From NCBI RefSeq assembly GCF_016412875.1, contig NZ_JAEKPD010000016.1:1-64000 (forward strand): a DNA stretch of 64,000 nt, read 5' to 3'. The notes under the pieces are model-generated. The model was not told the origin of the DNA. It saw only the letters and a program-made list of their open reading frames with translations, and did not search any database. Position numbers and translations under genes: made by a program. The first letter of the stretch is position 1, and each line of letters begins with the position of its first letter. This document shows, one piece after another, positions 43,192-50,988 of the stretch. This DNA is from Palleronia pontilimi (lineage in GTDB: Bacteria > Pseudomonadota > Alphaproteobacteria > Rhodobacterales > Rhodobacteraceae).

Positions 43192-44682
43192 ATGCTGACC
43201 GTCCGGCTGTCCGAGCACGATAACGTCGTCACCGCCATCCGCGCGCTGCAGGTGGGCGAGGACGGCGCGACCACCCCGATCCCGCGCGGACACAAGATGG
43301 CGGCCGAGCCGATCGCCGCGGGCGCGCCGGTCCGCAAATACGCGCAGATCATCGGATACGCGGCCGAAGACATCCCCGCGGGCGCCCATGTCCACACCCA
43401 CAACCTGGCGTTCCGCGCGGTGGACACCGACTACACCTTCGCCACCAACCTGCGCCCCGCGCCGCCCGCGCAGACGCGCGACACCTTCATGGGCTACCGC
43501 CGCGCCTCGGGCCGGGTCGGCACGCGCAACCACATCGCCGTCATCACGTCCGTGAACTGCTCGGCCACCGCCGCCCACAAGATCGCCGAGCATTTCACCC
43601 CGCACCGGCTGGCCGCCTTTCCCAACGTGGACGGTGTCACCGCCTTCGCCCACGGCACCGGCTGCGGAATGGCGGGCTCGGGCGAGGGGTTCGAGGCGCT
43701 GCAGCGCGTCATGTGGGGCTACGCGCGCAATCCCAACGTGGGCGGCGTGCTGATGGCGGGGCTGGGCTGCGAGACGATGCAGATCGACTGGCTGATCGAA
43801 GCCTACGGCCTGACGCCGGGGCCGCTGTTCCAGCACATGAACATCCAGGACGTGGGCGGGCTGCGCAAGACGGTGGAGCTTGGGATTGCCAAGATCGACG
43901 CCATGCTGCCGCTGGTCAATCAGGCCCGGCGCGAGGAATGCCCGGCCTCGGAACTGATGGTGGCGCTGCAATGCGGCGGCTCGGACGCGTGGTCGGGCAT
44001 CACCGCCAACCCCGCCGTGGGCCATGCCTGCGACCTGCTGGTGGCCCAGGGCGGCACCGGCGTGCTGGCCGAAACGCCCGAGATCTACGGCGCCGAGCAC
44101 CTGCTGACCGCGCGCGCCATCGACCGCGCCACCGGCGAAAGGCTGCTCGACCGCATCCGCTGGTGGGAGGATTACACCGCCCGCAACGGCGGCTCGATGG
44201 ACAACAACCCGTCGCCCGGCAACAAGAAGGGCGGGCTGACCACGATCCTCGAAAAGTCGCTGGGCGCTGCGGCCAAGGGCGGCACCACGCCGCTCACCGG
44301 GGTCTACAAATACGCCGAGCCGGTGACGGCCAAGGGCTTCACCTTCATGGACAGCCCCGGCTACGACCCCGCGAGCGTGACGGGCCAGATCGCGTCGGGC
44401 TGCAACCTGGTCTGCTTCACCACCGGCCGCGGCTCGGCCTTCGGCGCCAAGCCGTCGCCGTCGATGAAGGTCGCCACCAATACCGAGATGTATCGCCGCC
44501 TCAGCGACGACATGGACGTGAACGCGGGCGCGATCCTGTCGGACGGCCGCAGCGTCGAAGAGGTGGGGCGCGAGATCTACGCCATGTGGCTGCGCGTGGC
44601 CTCGGGCGAGGCGACGAAATCCGAGGCGCAGGGCCTCGGCGACCACGAATTCGTCCCCTGGCAGATCGGTGCCGTGATGTGA
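43192..44682 (+). CDS. UxaA-family altronate/galactarate-type dehydratase
   Basis: 496 aa fusion of the N-terminal SAF domain (about 1-95) with the large UxaA catalytic domain. Motifs are GYRRASGRVGTRNHIAVITS, HGTGCGM, LGCETMQIDW, LQCGGSDAWSGITANPAVG, the Fe-ligand region NPSPGNKKGGLTTILEKSLG, and FTTGRGSAFGAKPSPSMKVA. It dehydrates D-altronate or a related sugar acid to the 2-keto-3-deoxy acid. It begins directly after the otnC stop codon. Substrate not fixed. Confidence 0.88.
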   Translation: MLTVRLSEHDNVVTAIRALQVGEDGATTPIPRGHKMAAEPIAAGAPVRKYAQIIGYAAEDIPAGAHVHTHNLAFRAVDTDYTFATNLRPAPPAQTRDTFMGYRRASGRVGTRNHIAVITSVNCSATAAHKIAEHFTPHRLAAFPNVDGVTAFAHGTGCGMAGSGEGFEALQRVMWGYARNPNVGGVLMAGLGCETMQIDWLIEAYGLTPGPLFQHMNIQDVGGLRKTVELGIAKIDAMLPLVNQARREECPASELMVALQCGGSDAWSGITANPAVGHACDLLVAQGGTGVLAETPEIYGAEHLLTARAIDRATGERLLDRIRWWEDYTARNGGSMDNNPSPGNKKGGLTTILEKSLGAAAKGGTTPLTGVYKYAEPVTAKGFTFMDSPGYDPASVTGQIASGCNLVCFTTGRGSAFGAKPSPSMKVATNTEMYRRLSDDMDVNAGAILSDGRSVEEVGREIYAMWLRVASGEATKSEAQGLGDHEFVPWQIGAVM

Positions 44683-44701
44683 CCCGAAGCGCCCCGCCCC
44701 T

Positions 44702-44735
44702 CCATCTTTGTTCTTCCAAATATCCCGGCGCAGCG
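44702..44735. repeat. Intergenic repeat, copy B
   Basis: 34 bp, CCATCTTTGTTCTTCCAAAT to CCCGGCGCAGCG, the second copy of the element at 37570-37603 in the same orientation. It lies between the UxaA gene and otnI. Confidence 0.7.
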
Positions 44736-44788
44736 TCGGCCCGGCGGCGCGCGCCGCGCCTGTTGCGCGACGTCAGAAAGGCAGAGCC

Positions 44789-45547
44789 ATGAAATTCTCG
44801 GCCAATCTCGGGTTTCTCTGGTCCGACCGCCCCTATCTCGACCGCATCCACGCCGCGCACAAGGCGGGGTTCGATGCCGTGGAGCTGCACTGGCCCTATG
44901 ACACCGACGCCGCCGAGATCCGCGCCGCGCTGGACGCGACCGGCCTGCCGTGCTTGGGCCTCAACACGGATCGGGGCGATACCGACCGGGGCGAAAACGG
45001 CCTGTCCGCGCTGCCCGGACGCGAAGAAGACGCCCGCGCCGCCATCGACCAAGCGCTGTACTACGCCGCCCGGATCGGCGCGCGAAACGTGCATGTGATG
45101 GCCGGCTTTGCCGAAGGCCCCGATGCGCACGAGACCTTCGTCGCCAATCTCGGCTACGCCTGCAGCAAGGCGGGCGAGACCGGCCTGCTGATCGAGCCGC
45201 TGAACCGCTACGACGCGCCGGGATATTTTCTCAACACCGCCACCCAAGGGAAGGCCGTCATCGACGCCGTCGCCCGGCCCAACCTGAAACTCATGTTCGA
45301 CTGCTACCATATCCAGCTGATGCAGGGCGACCTGACCCACCGCCTGACCGACCTGCTGCCCCTGATCGGTCACATCCAGATCGCCGCCGTGCCCGATCGC
45401 GGCGCCCCAGACCATGGCGAGATCCACTACCCCCACATCTTCGCCCATCTCGACGCGCTCGGCTGGCAGACCCCGCTCGGCGCCGAATACAAGGACCCGC
45501 GCCCCACCGACGACACGCTCGGCTGGCTCGCCGCTGCGCGCGCCTGA
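44789..45547 (+). CDS. otnI: 2-oxo-tetronate isomerase (hydroxypyruvate isomerase-like)
   Basis: 252 aa TIM-barrel isomerase of the Hyi/OtnI group. MKFSANLGFLWSDRPYLDRI, LIEPLNRYDAPGYFL (metal Glu), LMFDCYHIQLMQGDL, IAAVPDRGAPDHGEIHYP and a final GAEYKDPRP. It converts 2-oxo-tetronate to 3-oxo-tetronate before OtnK. The start is chosen from the conserved N-terminus; an upstream in-frame ATG lies in the repeat. This completes the tetronate module. Confidence 0.9.
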   Translation: MKFSANLGFLWSDRPYLDRIHAAHKAGFDAVELHWPYDTDAAEIRAALDATGLPCLGLNTDRGDTDRGENGLSALPGREEDARAAIDQALYYAARIGARNVHVMAGFAEGPDAHETFVANLGYACSKAGETGLLIEPLNRYDAPGYFLNTATQGKAVIDAVARPNLKLMFDCYHIQLMQGDLTHRLTDLLPLIGHIQIAAVPDRGAPDHGEIHYPHIFAHLDALGWQTPLGAEYKDPRPTDDTLGWLAAARA

Positions 45548-45603
45548 GCGGATCTTGCCAACCCCGCCCGCACCGTGCTGAACTGCCCCGCCGGAGACCG
45601 CCC

Positions 45604-46443
45604 ATGCCCAACGCCATCCCCAATGTCAGCCTTGCCCAGCGCGCCTGGGCGATCCGGCGCAACGCGCTGCGGATGGGCGAGGTACAGGGACAGGGCTATA
45701 TCGGCCAGGCGCTGGGCATCGCGGACGTGCTGGCGGTCAGCTATTTCCACGCAATGGATTACCGCGCAGACGACCCCGGCTGGGAAGGCCGCGACCGCTT
45801 CTGCCTTTCCATCGGCCACTACGCCATCGCCCTCTACGCCGCCCTGATCGAAGCCGGAATCCTGCCCGAGGACGAGATCGGGACCTACGGCATGGATGAC
45901 AGCCGCCTGCCCATGTCGGGCATGGCCGCCTACACGCCGGGCATGGAGATCACCGGCGGCTCCCTGGGCCACGGGCTCGGCATCTCGGTCGGCATAGCGC
46001 TGGGGCTGAAGCGGAAACGCAACCCCGCCTTCGTCTACAACATGCTCAGCGACGGCGAATTGGGCGAAGGCTCGACTTGGGAGGCTGTCATGTCCGCCGT
46101 CCAGTGGAAGCTCGACAACCTGATCGCCATCGTCGATTTCAACAACCAGCAGGCCGATGGGCCCACGACCCACGCACTGGCGCAGGTCCCCGAAGCGCCT
46201 AAGTGGGAGGCGTTCGGCTGGCACGCCCAGAGTGTCGACGGCAACGACATCGACGCCGTGAAAGCCGCCTTCGACACGGCCCGCACCCACGCCGCCGCGC
46301 AGCCCCGCGTCATCATCTGCAACACAAAGATGTGCAAGGGCATCCCGTTTCTCGAAGACCGCGAGATCACCCATTTCATCCGGGTCGAGCCCGACGAATG
46401 GGCGCGTGCGCTGGCCATCCTCGACGAAAGCAGGCCGCAATGA
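45604..46443 (+). CDS. Transketolase, N-terminal (thiamine-diphosphate) subunit
   Basis: 279 aa, corresponding to the N-terminal half of transketolase. GHGLGISVGIALGLKRKRNP and the ThDP motif DGELGEGSTWEAVMSAVQW followed by IVDFNNQQ. The C-terminal half is encoded by the next gene with a 4-bp overlap. Split transketolases in sugar-acid clusters include apulose-4-phosphate transketolase (AptAB); the substrate here is open. Confidence 0.9.
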   Translation: MPNAIPNVSLAQRAWAIRRNALRMGEVQGQGYIGQALGIADVLAVSYFHAMDYRADDPGWEGRDRFCLSIGHYAIALYAALIEAGILPEDEIGTYGMDDSRLPMSGMAAYTPGMEITGGSLGHGLGISVGIALGLKRKRNPAFVYNMLSDGELGEGSTWEAVMSAVQWKLDNLIAIVDFNNQQADGPTTHALAQVPEAPKWEAFGWHAQSVDGNDIDAVKAAFDTARTHAAAQPRVIICNTKMCKGIPFLEDREITHFIRVEPDEWARALAILDESRPQ

Positions 46444-47495
46444 CGCTTGGTCCCAATTCCCGCCGCACGCCCGCCCATATCGCCCGGCCGAAGCCTGCCA
46501 CCGGGGGCGCGCGCACGTCGGCCATGATCGCGTCGCTGGACGCCGAGGGCCGCGAGACCGTCACCGCCCCATTCGGCCACGCGCTGGTGGACCTGGCCAG
46601 GACCCGCGACGATATCGTGGGCCTCACGGCGGATCTGTCGAAATACACCGACCTGCATGTCTTCGCGAAAGCCTATCCCGACCGCTTCTACCAGATGGGC
46701 ATGGCCGAGGCGGTGCTGATGTCCGCCGCCGCGGGCTTGGCGCGCGAGGGCTTCACGCCCTTCGCCACCACCTATGCCGTGTTCGCGTCGCGCCGGGCCT
46801 ACGATTTCATCGTCATGGCCATCGCCGAGGAAAACCTGCCCGTGAAGATCGTCTGCGCCCTGCCGGGCCTGACCACCGGCTACGGCCCCTCGCACCAGGC
46901 GACCGAGGACTTGGCGATCCTGCGCGGAATGCCGAACCTGACCGTGATCGATCCCTGTTGCGCGACCGAGATCGACCAGGCCACCCGCGCCATCGCCGAC
47001 CACCCGGGTCCTGTCTATATGCGACTTTTGCGGGGCAATGTGCCCGATGTTCTGGGCGAATACGGGTACAAGTTCGACATTGCGCGCGCCCAGATGATCC
47101 ACGACGGCAACGACGTGCTGTTCGTGTCCTCGGGCCTGATGACCATGCGCACGCTCGACGCGGCCAAGCGACTGAAGGCCGACGGGATCGACGCGGGCGT
47201 CCTCCACGTCCCGACGATCAAGCCGCTCGACGAAGACACCATCGCCGCCGCCTGCGGCAAGACCGGCCGCCTTGTCGTCACCGCCGAGAACCACTCGATC
47301 ACCGGGGGCCTGGGCGAAGCGGTCGCCGCCTGCCTGCTGCGCCGCGGCGTCACCCCCGCCTTCCGCCAGATCGCCCTGCCCGACGAGTTCCTCGACGCGG
47401 GCGCGCTGCCGACCCTGCACGACCAGTACGGGCTGTCGGTCGACGCGGTGACGACCCGCGTGAAGGCATGGCTCGCGGACGCCCCGGCCACTTGA
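46440..47495 (+). CDS. Transketolase, C-terminal subunit
   Basis: 351 aa with the pyrimidine-binding and C-terminal domains of transketolase. FGHALVDLARTRDDIVGLTA, MGMAEAVLMSAAAGLAREG (the conserved Glu), FATTYAVFASRRAYDFI, GPSHQATEDLAILRGMPNL and VTAENHSITGGLGEAVA. Its first ~30 residues are a Pro/Arg-rich extension. It should form a heteromer with the preceding subunit. Confidence 0.9.
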   Translation: MTLGPNSRRTPAHIARPKPATGGARTSAMIASLDAEGRETVTAPFGHALVDLARTRDDIVGLTADLSKYTDLHVFAKAYPDRFYQMGMAEAVLMSAAAGLAREGFTPFATTYAVFASRRAYDFIVMAIAEENLPVKIVCALPGLTTGYGPSHQATEDLAILRGMPNLTVIDPCCATEIDQATRAIADHPGPVYMRLLRGNVPDVLGEYGYKFDIARAQMIHDGNDVLFVSSGLMTMRTLDAAKRLKADGIDAGVLHVPTIKPLDEDTIAAACGKTGRLVVTAENHSITGGLGEAVAACLLRRGVTPAFRQIALPDEFLDAGALPTLHDQYGLSVDAVTTRVKAWLADAPAT

Positions 47496-47532
47496 TCTGG
47501 CGCAAGGACGGTGCCGGTGGAATCGGCGACAC

Positions 47533-47558
47533 CCGGTCCCTGACCGAACAGGGACCGG
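47533..47558 (+). promoter_or_regulatory. Hairpin covering the ribosome-binding site of the flavodoxin gene
   Basis: Perfect arms CCGGTCCCTG (47533-47542) and CAGGGACCGG (47549-47558) with loop ACCGAA. The 3' arm contains part of the GGAG Shine-Dalgarno of the GTG start at 47568. It could also act as a weak terminator for the transketolase unit, but no T-run follows. Confidence 0.55.
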
Positions 47559-47567
47559 AGACCGCGC

Positions 47568-48107
47568 GTGCACTACCTTCTGATCTACGAAACCTTCGAG
47601 GGCCAGACCGGCAAGATCGTGGCCCGCATCGCCGCCCAGATCCGCCAGGCGGGACATCGCGTCCGCCTGTGCAACGCGGCGCAGTTCGCCGCGCCGGATT
47701 TCACCGGCATCGACCGGGTCGTGCTGGCCGCCCCGGTGCACGAGCGGCGCCACCCGCCCGATTTCGAGCGCCTGCTGTCGGACCATCGCGACGCGCTGTC
47801 GCGGCTGCCCACCCTGCTGATCTCGGTCAGCCTGAAGGCGGCGTTCGCGGACGGGATGGACGAGGCGCAGGATTTCCTGGACGAGATGCTGATGCGCACC
47901 CGGTTCAGGCCCGGCCGCGCGCTGCTGGTGGCGGGCGCCGTGCGCAGCGACGCCTACGACTATTACCAGCGCCAGATCGTGCAGCACGTCCTGCTGGCCG
48001 GTCAGGACGTGGACCTGTCGCAGGGGCCGGTCGAGTTCACCGACTGGGACAAGCTGGCCCGGGACATCGCCGCGTTCATGGCGGAAGAACCGGTGACGCC
48101 TGCCTGA
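47568..48107 (+). CDS. Flavodoxin-domain protein, HemG-like
   Basis: 179 aa. MHYLLIYETFEGQTGKIVAR is an FMN-phosphate loop of the flavodoxin type; RVVLAAPVHERRHPPDFERL and the C-terminal AYDYYQRQIVQHVLL resemble protoporphyrinogen IX dehydrogenase (menaquinone) HemG. Heme synthesis is one possibility; a general FMN reductase another. The start is GTG with GGAG seven bases upstream, inside a hairpin. It looks unrelated to the surrounding sugar-acid genes. Confidence 0.75.
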   Translation: MHYLLIYETFEGQTGKIVARIAAQIRQAGHRVRLCNAAQFAAPDFTGIDRVVLAAPVHERRHPPDFERLLSDHRDALSRLPTLLISVSLKAAFADGMDEAQDFLDEMLMRTRFRPGRALLVAGAVRSDAYDYYQRQIVQHVLLAGQDVDLSQGPVEFTDWDKLARDIAAFMAEEPVTPA

Positions 48108-48111
48108 AGCG

Positions 48112-48136
48112 GACGCCCCCGGTCTGCCGGGGGCGT
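48112..48136. terminator. Hairpin between convergent flavodoxin and FAH genes
   Basis: GACGCCCCCGG / CCGGGGGCGTC with loop TCTG, between two convergent stop codons. A short T-run is lacking on both sides. Confidence 0.55.
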
Positions 48137-48141
48137 CGGTC

Positions 48142-48984
48142 TCAGGTCCCGACCACCTCGCACCGCTGCTGGCCCAGCTTGTCGATGCGAAGCTCCATTA
48201 CGTCGCCGTCCTTCAGGAAGACCTGCGGGCTGCGGCCCATGCCGACGCCTTCGGGCGTGCCGGTGCAGATCAGGTCGCCCGGCATCAGCTTCATGAAGCG
48301 GCTCATGTAGGACACGATCTGGCGCACCGTGAAGATCATGTCGTCGGTGTTCGAGCTTTGCATCGTCTCGCCGTTCACCGTGGTCGACAGCGCCAGCTTC
48401 TGCACGTCGCCCACCTCGTCCGGGGTCACGAGCCAAGGGCCCGTCGGCCCGAAGGTGGGCGCGGACTTGCCCTTGGTCCACTGGCCGCCATGGTCCAGCT
48501 GAAAGCCGCGCTCGGACACGTCGTTGACGATGCAATAGCCCGCCACCCGGTCCAGCGCGTCGTCTTCCGACACCTGCCAGGTCTCGGCGCCGATCACGAT
48601 GCCCAGCTCGACCTCCCAATCCAGCCTCTGCGAGCCGTTGGGACGCCGGATCGGATCGTTCGGCCCGCTCAGGCAGGACGACGTCTTGTTGAACAGCACC
48701 GGCTCCTTCGGCGGCTCGGCCCCGGTCTCGATCGCGTGCTGGGTGTAGTTCAGGCCGACGCACAGGAAATTGGCCACCCGCGCCAGGCAAGGCCCGATGC
48801 GTCCCGGATCGGCCACCACCGGCAGCGACGACAGGTCCGTGGCGCGGATGCGGTCCAGGGCTTCCAGCGACACGCCGTCGCCCGCGAAATCGTCCGCCAC
48901 GCCAGACAGGTCGCGCACCTGTCCGTCGTCGTCCAGATGGCCCGGCTTTTCCGCGCCCGCGGGTCCAAATCTCAGTAGCTTCAT
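48142..48984 (-). CDS. Fumarylacetoacetate hydrolase family protein
   Basis: 280 aa FAH fold. NFLCVGLNYTQHAIETGAE, LDWEVELGIVIG with the metal-binding Glu pair, YCIVNDVSERGFQL and GDLICTGTPEGVGMG. Closest in style to 2,4-diketo-3-deoxy-L-fuconate/rhamnonate hydrolases or ureidoglycolate lyase-like members. In this island the first fits: an SDR oxidises a keto-deoxy acid to a diketo acid which this enzyme cleaves to pyruvate plus a hydroxy acid. Substrate inferred. Next to gntR in the same orientation (33 bp gap). Confidence 0.85.
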   Translation of the reverse strand: MKLLRFGPAGAEKPGHLDDDGQVRDLSGVADDFAGDGVSLEALDRIRATDLSSLPVVADPGRIGPCLARVANFLCVGLNYTQHAIETGAEPPKEPVLFNKTSSCLSGPNDPIRRPNGSQRLDWEVELGIVIGAETWQVSEDDALDRVAGYCIVNDVSERGFQLDHGGQWTKGKSAPTFGPTGPWLVTPDEVGDVQKLALSTTVNGETMQSSNTDDMIFTVRQIVSYMSRFMKLMPGDLICTGTPEGVGMGRSPQVFLKDGDVMELRIDKLGQQRCEVVGT

Positions 48985-49017
48985 CGCTTTCCTTTCCGGG
49001 CCACGGGCCCGCGATCT

Positions 49018-49668
49018 TCAGGTTTCTTCGGTGATGAACAGCTGACGGATGTCTTCGGTCAGCGTGCCCAGGTGGGTGTCCAGCGCCGCGCCCACCGCAA
49101 CCCGATCACGCTTCAGCAAAGCGTCCAGGATGGCGGCGTGCTGGTCCAGCACGGTCGCGCGGTTGCGGCGGCGGCGCGAGGTCAGGTAGCGGATCCGCCA
49201 GAGCCGCGCCAGGTAGGCGCGATGCGTCTCGGCCAGGGCGCGGTTGCGCGACGCCGCGGCGATGGCGGTGTGGAACTCCATGTCGGTCTCGAACGACGCA
49301 AGCCGGTCGGCGGTATAGAACGTGGTTTCGAACCGGTCGGCCACGGCCCGCACCCGGTCCATGTCGTCCTGCGTGGCGTGCTGGCAGGCCAGGTCGCCCG
49401 ACAGCTTTTCCAGCGCCAGAAGCACCACGACCTGGTCGGCTATCTCGTCGAAGGGCGGGTCGGCCACCAGCGGGCTGCGGGCGGGACGCAGCACCACCAG
49501 ACCCTCCTGGGCCAGGATGCGGATCGCCTCGCGCATGGGGGTGCGGCTGACGCCCATCTCGGCCGCGTTGTCGCGTTCCTTGATCTGGGCACCCGGCACC
49601 AGCTTGCCGCGCAGGATGTCGCGGCGCAGCTCGTCGGCGATGTGCTCGGGCAGGGAATGTTCGGCCAT
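49018..49668 (-). CDS. GntR-family transcriptional regulator (FCD subfamily)
   Basis: 216 aa. The winged helix-turn-helix at about 1-70 includes IADELRRDILRGKLVPGAQI and MGVSRTPMREAIRILAQEGL. The FCD ligand domain carries the metal-binding pattern DMEFHTAIAAASRN...HAAILDAL...DTHL. FCD regulators typically bind sugar acids or carboxylates. The likely operator is TGGTATACCA, found twice in the 202-bp region to dctP and before other island genes. An ATG ten codons further upstream has no Shine-Dalgarno. Autoregulation is inferred. Confidence 0.92.
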   Translation of the reverse strand: MAEHSLPEHIADELRRDILRGKLVPGAQIKERDNAAEMGVSRTPMREAIRILAQEGLVVLRPARSPLVADPPFDEIADQVVVLLALEKLSGDLACQHATQDDMDRVRAVADRFETTFYTADRLASFETDMEFHTAIAAASRNRALAETHRAYLARLWRIRYLTSRRRRNRATVLDQHAAILDALLKRDRVAVGAALDTHLGTLTEDIRQLFITEET

Positions 49669-49733
49669 GGGGCTGGGTCTTTCCGGGTTCCCGGCCATGC
49701 TGACCGCCGAGCCGCGCCGCGGCAAGAAGATTT

Positions 49734-49799
49734 TGGTATACCAAAACCTGTTGATTACCGTAGGGGCATTCGCTAGCGTTCCGAGGTGATGGTATACCA
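49734..49799 (+). promoter_or_regulatory. dctP promoter flanked by two TGGTATACCA operators
   Basis: Operator 1 at 49734-49743 (inside TTTTGGTATACCAAAA), a -35 TTGATT at 49751-49756, a 17-nt spacer, a -10 TAGCGT at 49774-49779, and operator 2 at 49790-49799 (inside GATGGTATACCATC). Operator centres are 56 bp apart, one just upstream of -35 and one just after the start point. Confidence 0.75.
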
Positions 49800-49870
49800 T
49801 CCATACGGCGCACGCTGAAAAGCGCCAGTCAAACGACGGCGGCGCAAAAGCCGCCCAGGGAGGAAGACAC

Positions 49871-50890
49871 ATGAATTTCAAGACCATGATGATGACGGCC
49901 GCGGCCGGCGCACTGGTGGCCGGATCGGCCATGGCGCAGGAAGTGACGCTGCGCATCCAGACCCACTATGCCACCGAGCATCCCACCGGCCAGCTGCTGG
50001 CCACGTGGATCGACGACGTCCAGACCATGTCGGGCGGCGATATCGCGGTCGAGATGTTCTATTCCTCGTCCGTCGTGGCCACGGTGGAAACCTTCGACGC
50101 CGCGATCAACGGCATCCTGGACTGCGACGCCACGGGCGGCGCCTACCAGACCGGCAAGAACCCCGCCTTCCAGTTCGTGGGCGACATCATGGGCGGCTAC
50201 GACACGCCCTGGCAGCAATATAGCTGGCTTTACTACGGCGACGGCTACGCGGCCGCGCAGGAGCTTTACAACGCCCAAGGCATGCAGCTGATCGGCTGGT
50301 CGATCTATGGCCAGGAATCGCTGTCATCCTCCACCCCCATCGCGGGCTTCGAGGATCTGAAGGGCTGGAAGTTCCGCTCGCCCCCGGGGATGGAGACGGA
50401 AATCTTCGAAGAGCTCGGCGCGTCGCCCATCGTCATGGACTTCACCGAGATCTTCACCGCGCTGGAAACCGGCATCATCGACGGCGCCGACGCGTCGGGC
50501 CTGGCCAACAACGTGGGCCTCGGGATCTACGACATCGTCAAGCACGCGACCTATCCCGGCTTCCATTCGATGCCGTCGGACCATCTGGCCTGCAACAAGG
50601 CGGTGTGGGACGGGCTCAGCGAACAGCACCGCCGCATCATCGACACCGCGTGGCAGAAGCTGTCCTTCCAGGTCGCGCTGTCCAACGAAAAGGCCAATGC
50701 CGAAGCTGCCGCGCAGCTGAAGGAACAGGGCGTGTCGCTTTATGACTGGTCGCCCGAGGACCGCGCCGAGTTCCGCCGCGCGGCGCAGGTCGCGTGGGAA
50801 GACTGGGGCACCCGGTCGCCCGAGGCCTCGGCGCTTCTGGAAAGCCACAAGGCGTATCTTGCCGACCTGGGCCTGATTTCCAGCGAATAA
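49871..50890 (+). CDS. dctP: TRAP transporter substrate-binding protein
   Basis: 339 aa DctP-type periplasmic binding protein. Signal peptide to about residue 22 (MTAAAGALVAGSAMA-QE), then VTLRIQTHYATEHPTGQLLA, FEDLKGWKFRSPPGMETEIF (the carboxylate-binding Arg region), and LETGIIDGADASGLANNVGL. It captures an organic acid, here most likely a sugar acid, for DctQM. AGGGAGGA Shine-Dalgarno. Directly downstream of the gntR-flanked promoter. Confidence 0.92.
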   Translation: MNFKTMMMTAAAGALVAGSAMAQEVTLRIQTHYATEHPTGQLLATWIDDVQTMSGGDIAVEMFYSSSVVATVETFDAAINGILDCDATGGAYQTGKNPAFQFVGDIMGGYDTPWQQYSWLYYGDGYAAAQELYNAQGMQLIGWSIYGQESLSSSTPIAGFEDLKGWKFRSPPGMETEIFEELGASPIVMDFTEIFTALETGIIDGADASGLANNVGLGIYDIVKHATYPGFHSMPSDHLACNKAVWDGLSEQHRRIIDTAWQKLSFQVALSNEKANAEAAAQLKEQGVSLYDWSPEDRAEFRRAAQVAWEDWGTRSPEASALLESHKAYLADLGLISSE

Positions 50891-50920
50891 GGCCTGATCT
50901 GACCGCCTGAAACGGTTTGA

Positions 50921-50952
50921 GGCGGGCCCCTTCTGCGGGGGTCCGCCTTTTT
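50921..50952 (+). terminator. Terminator/attenuator between dctP and dctQ
   Basis: GGCGGGCCCC / GGGGGTCCGCC with loop TTCTGC and TTTTT at 50948-50952. The position suggests partial termination, giving more binding protein than membrane subunits. Confidence 0.8.
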
Positions 50953-50988
50953 CGTCCCATTCCGATCGACCACTCCAAGGGGGCTGAC

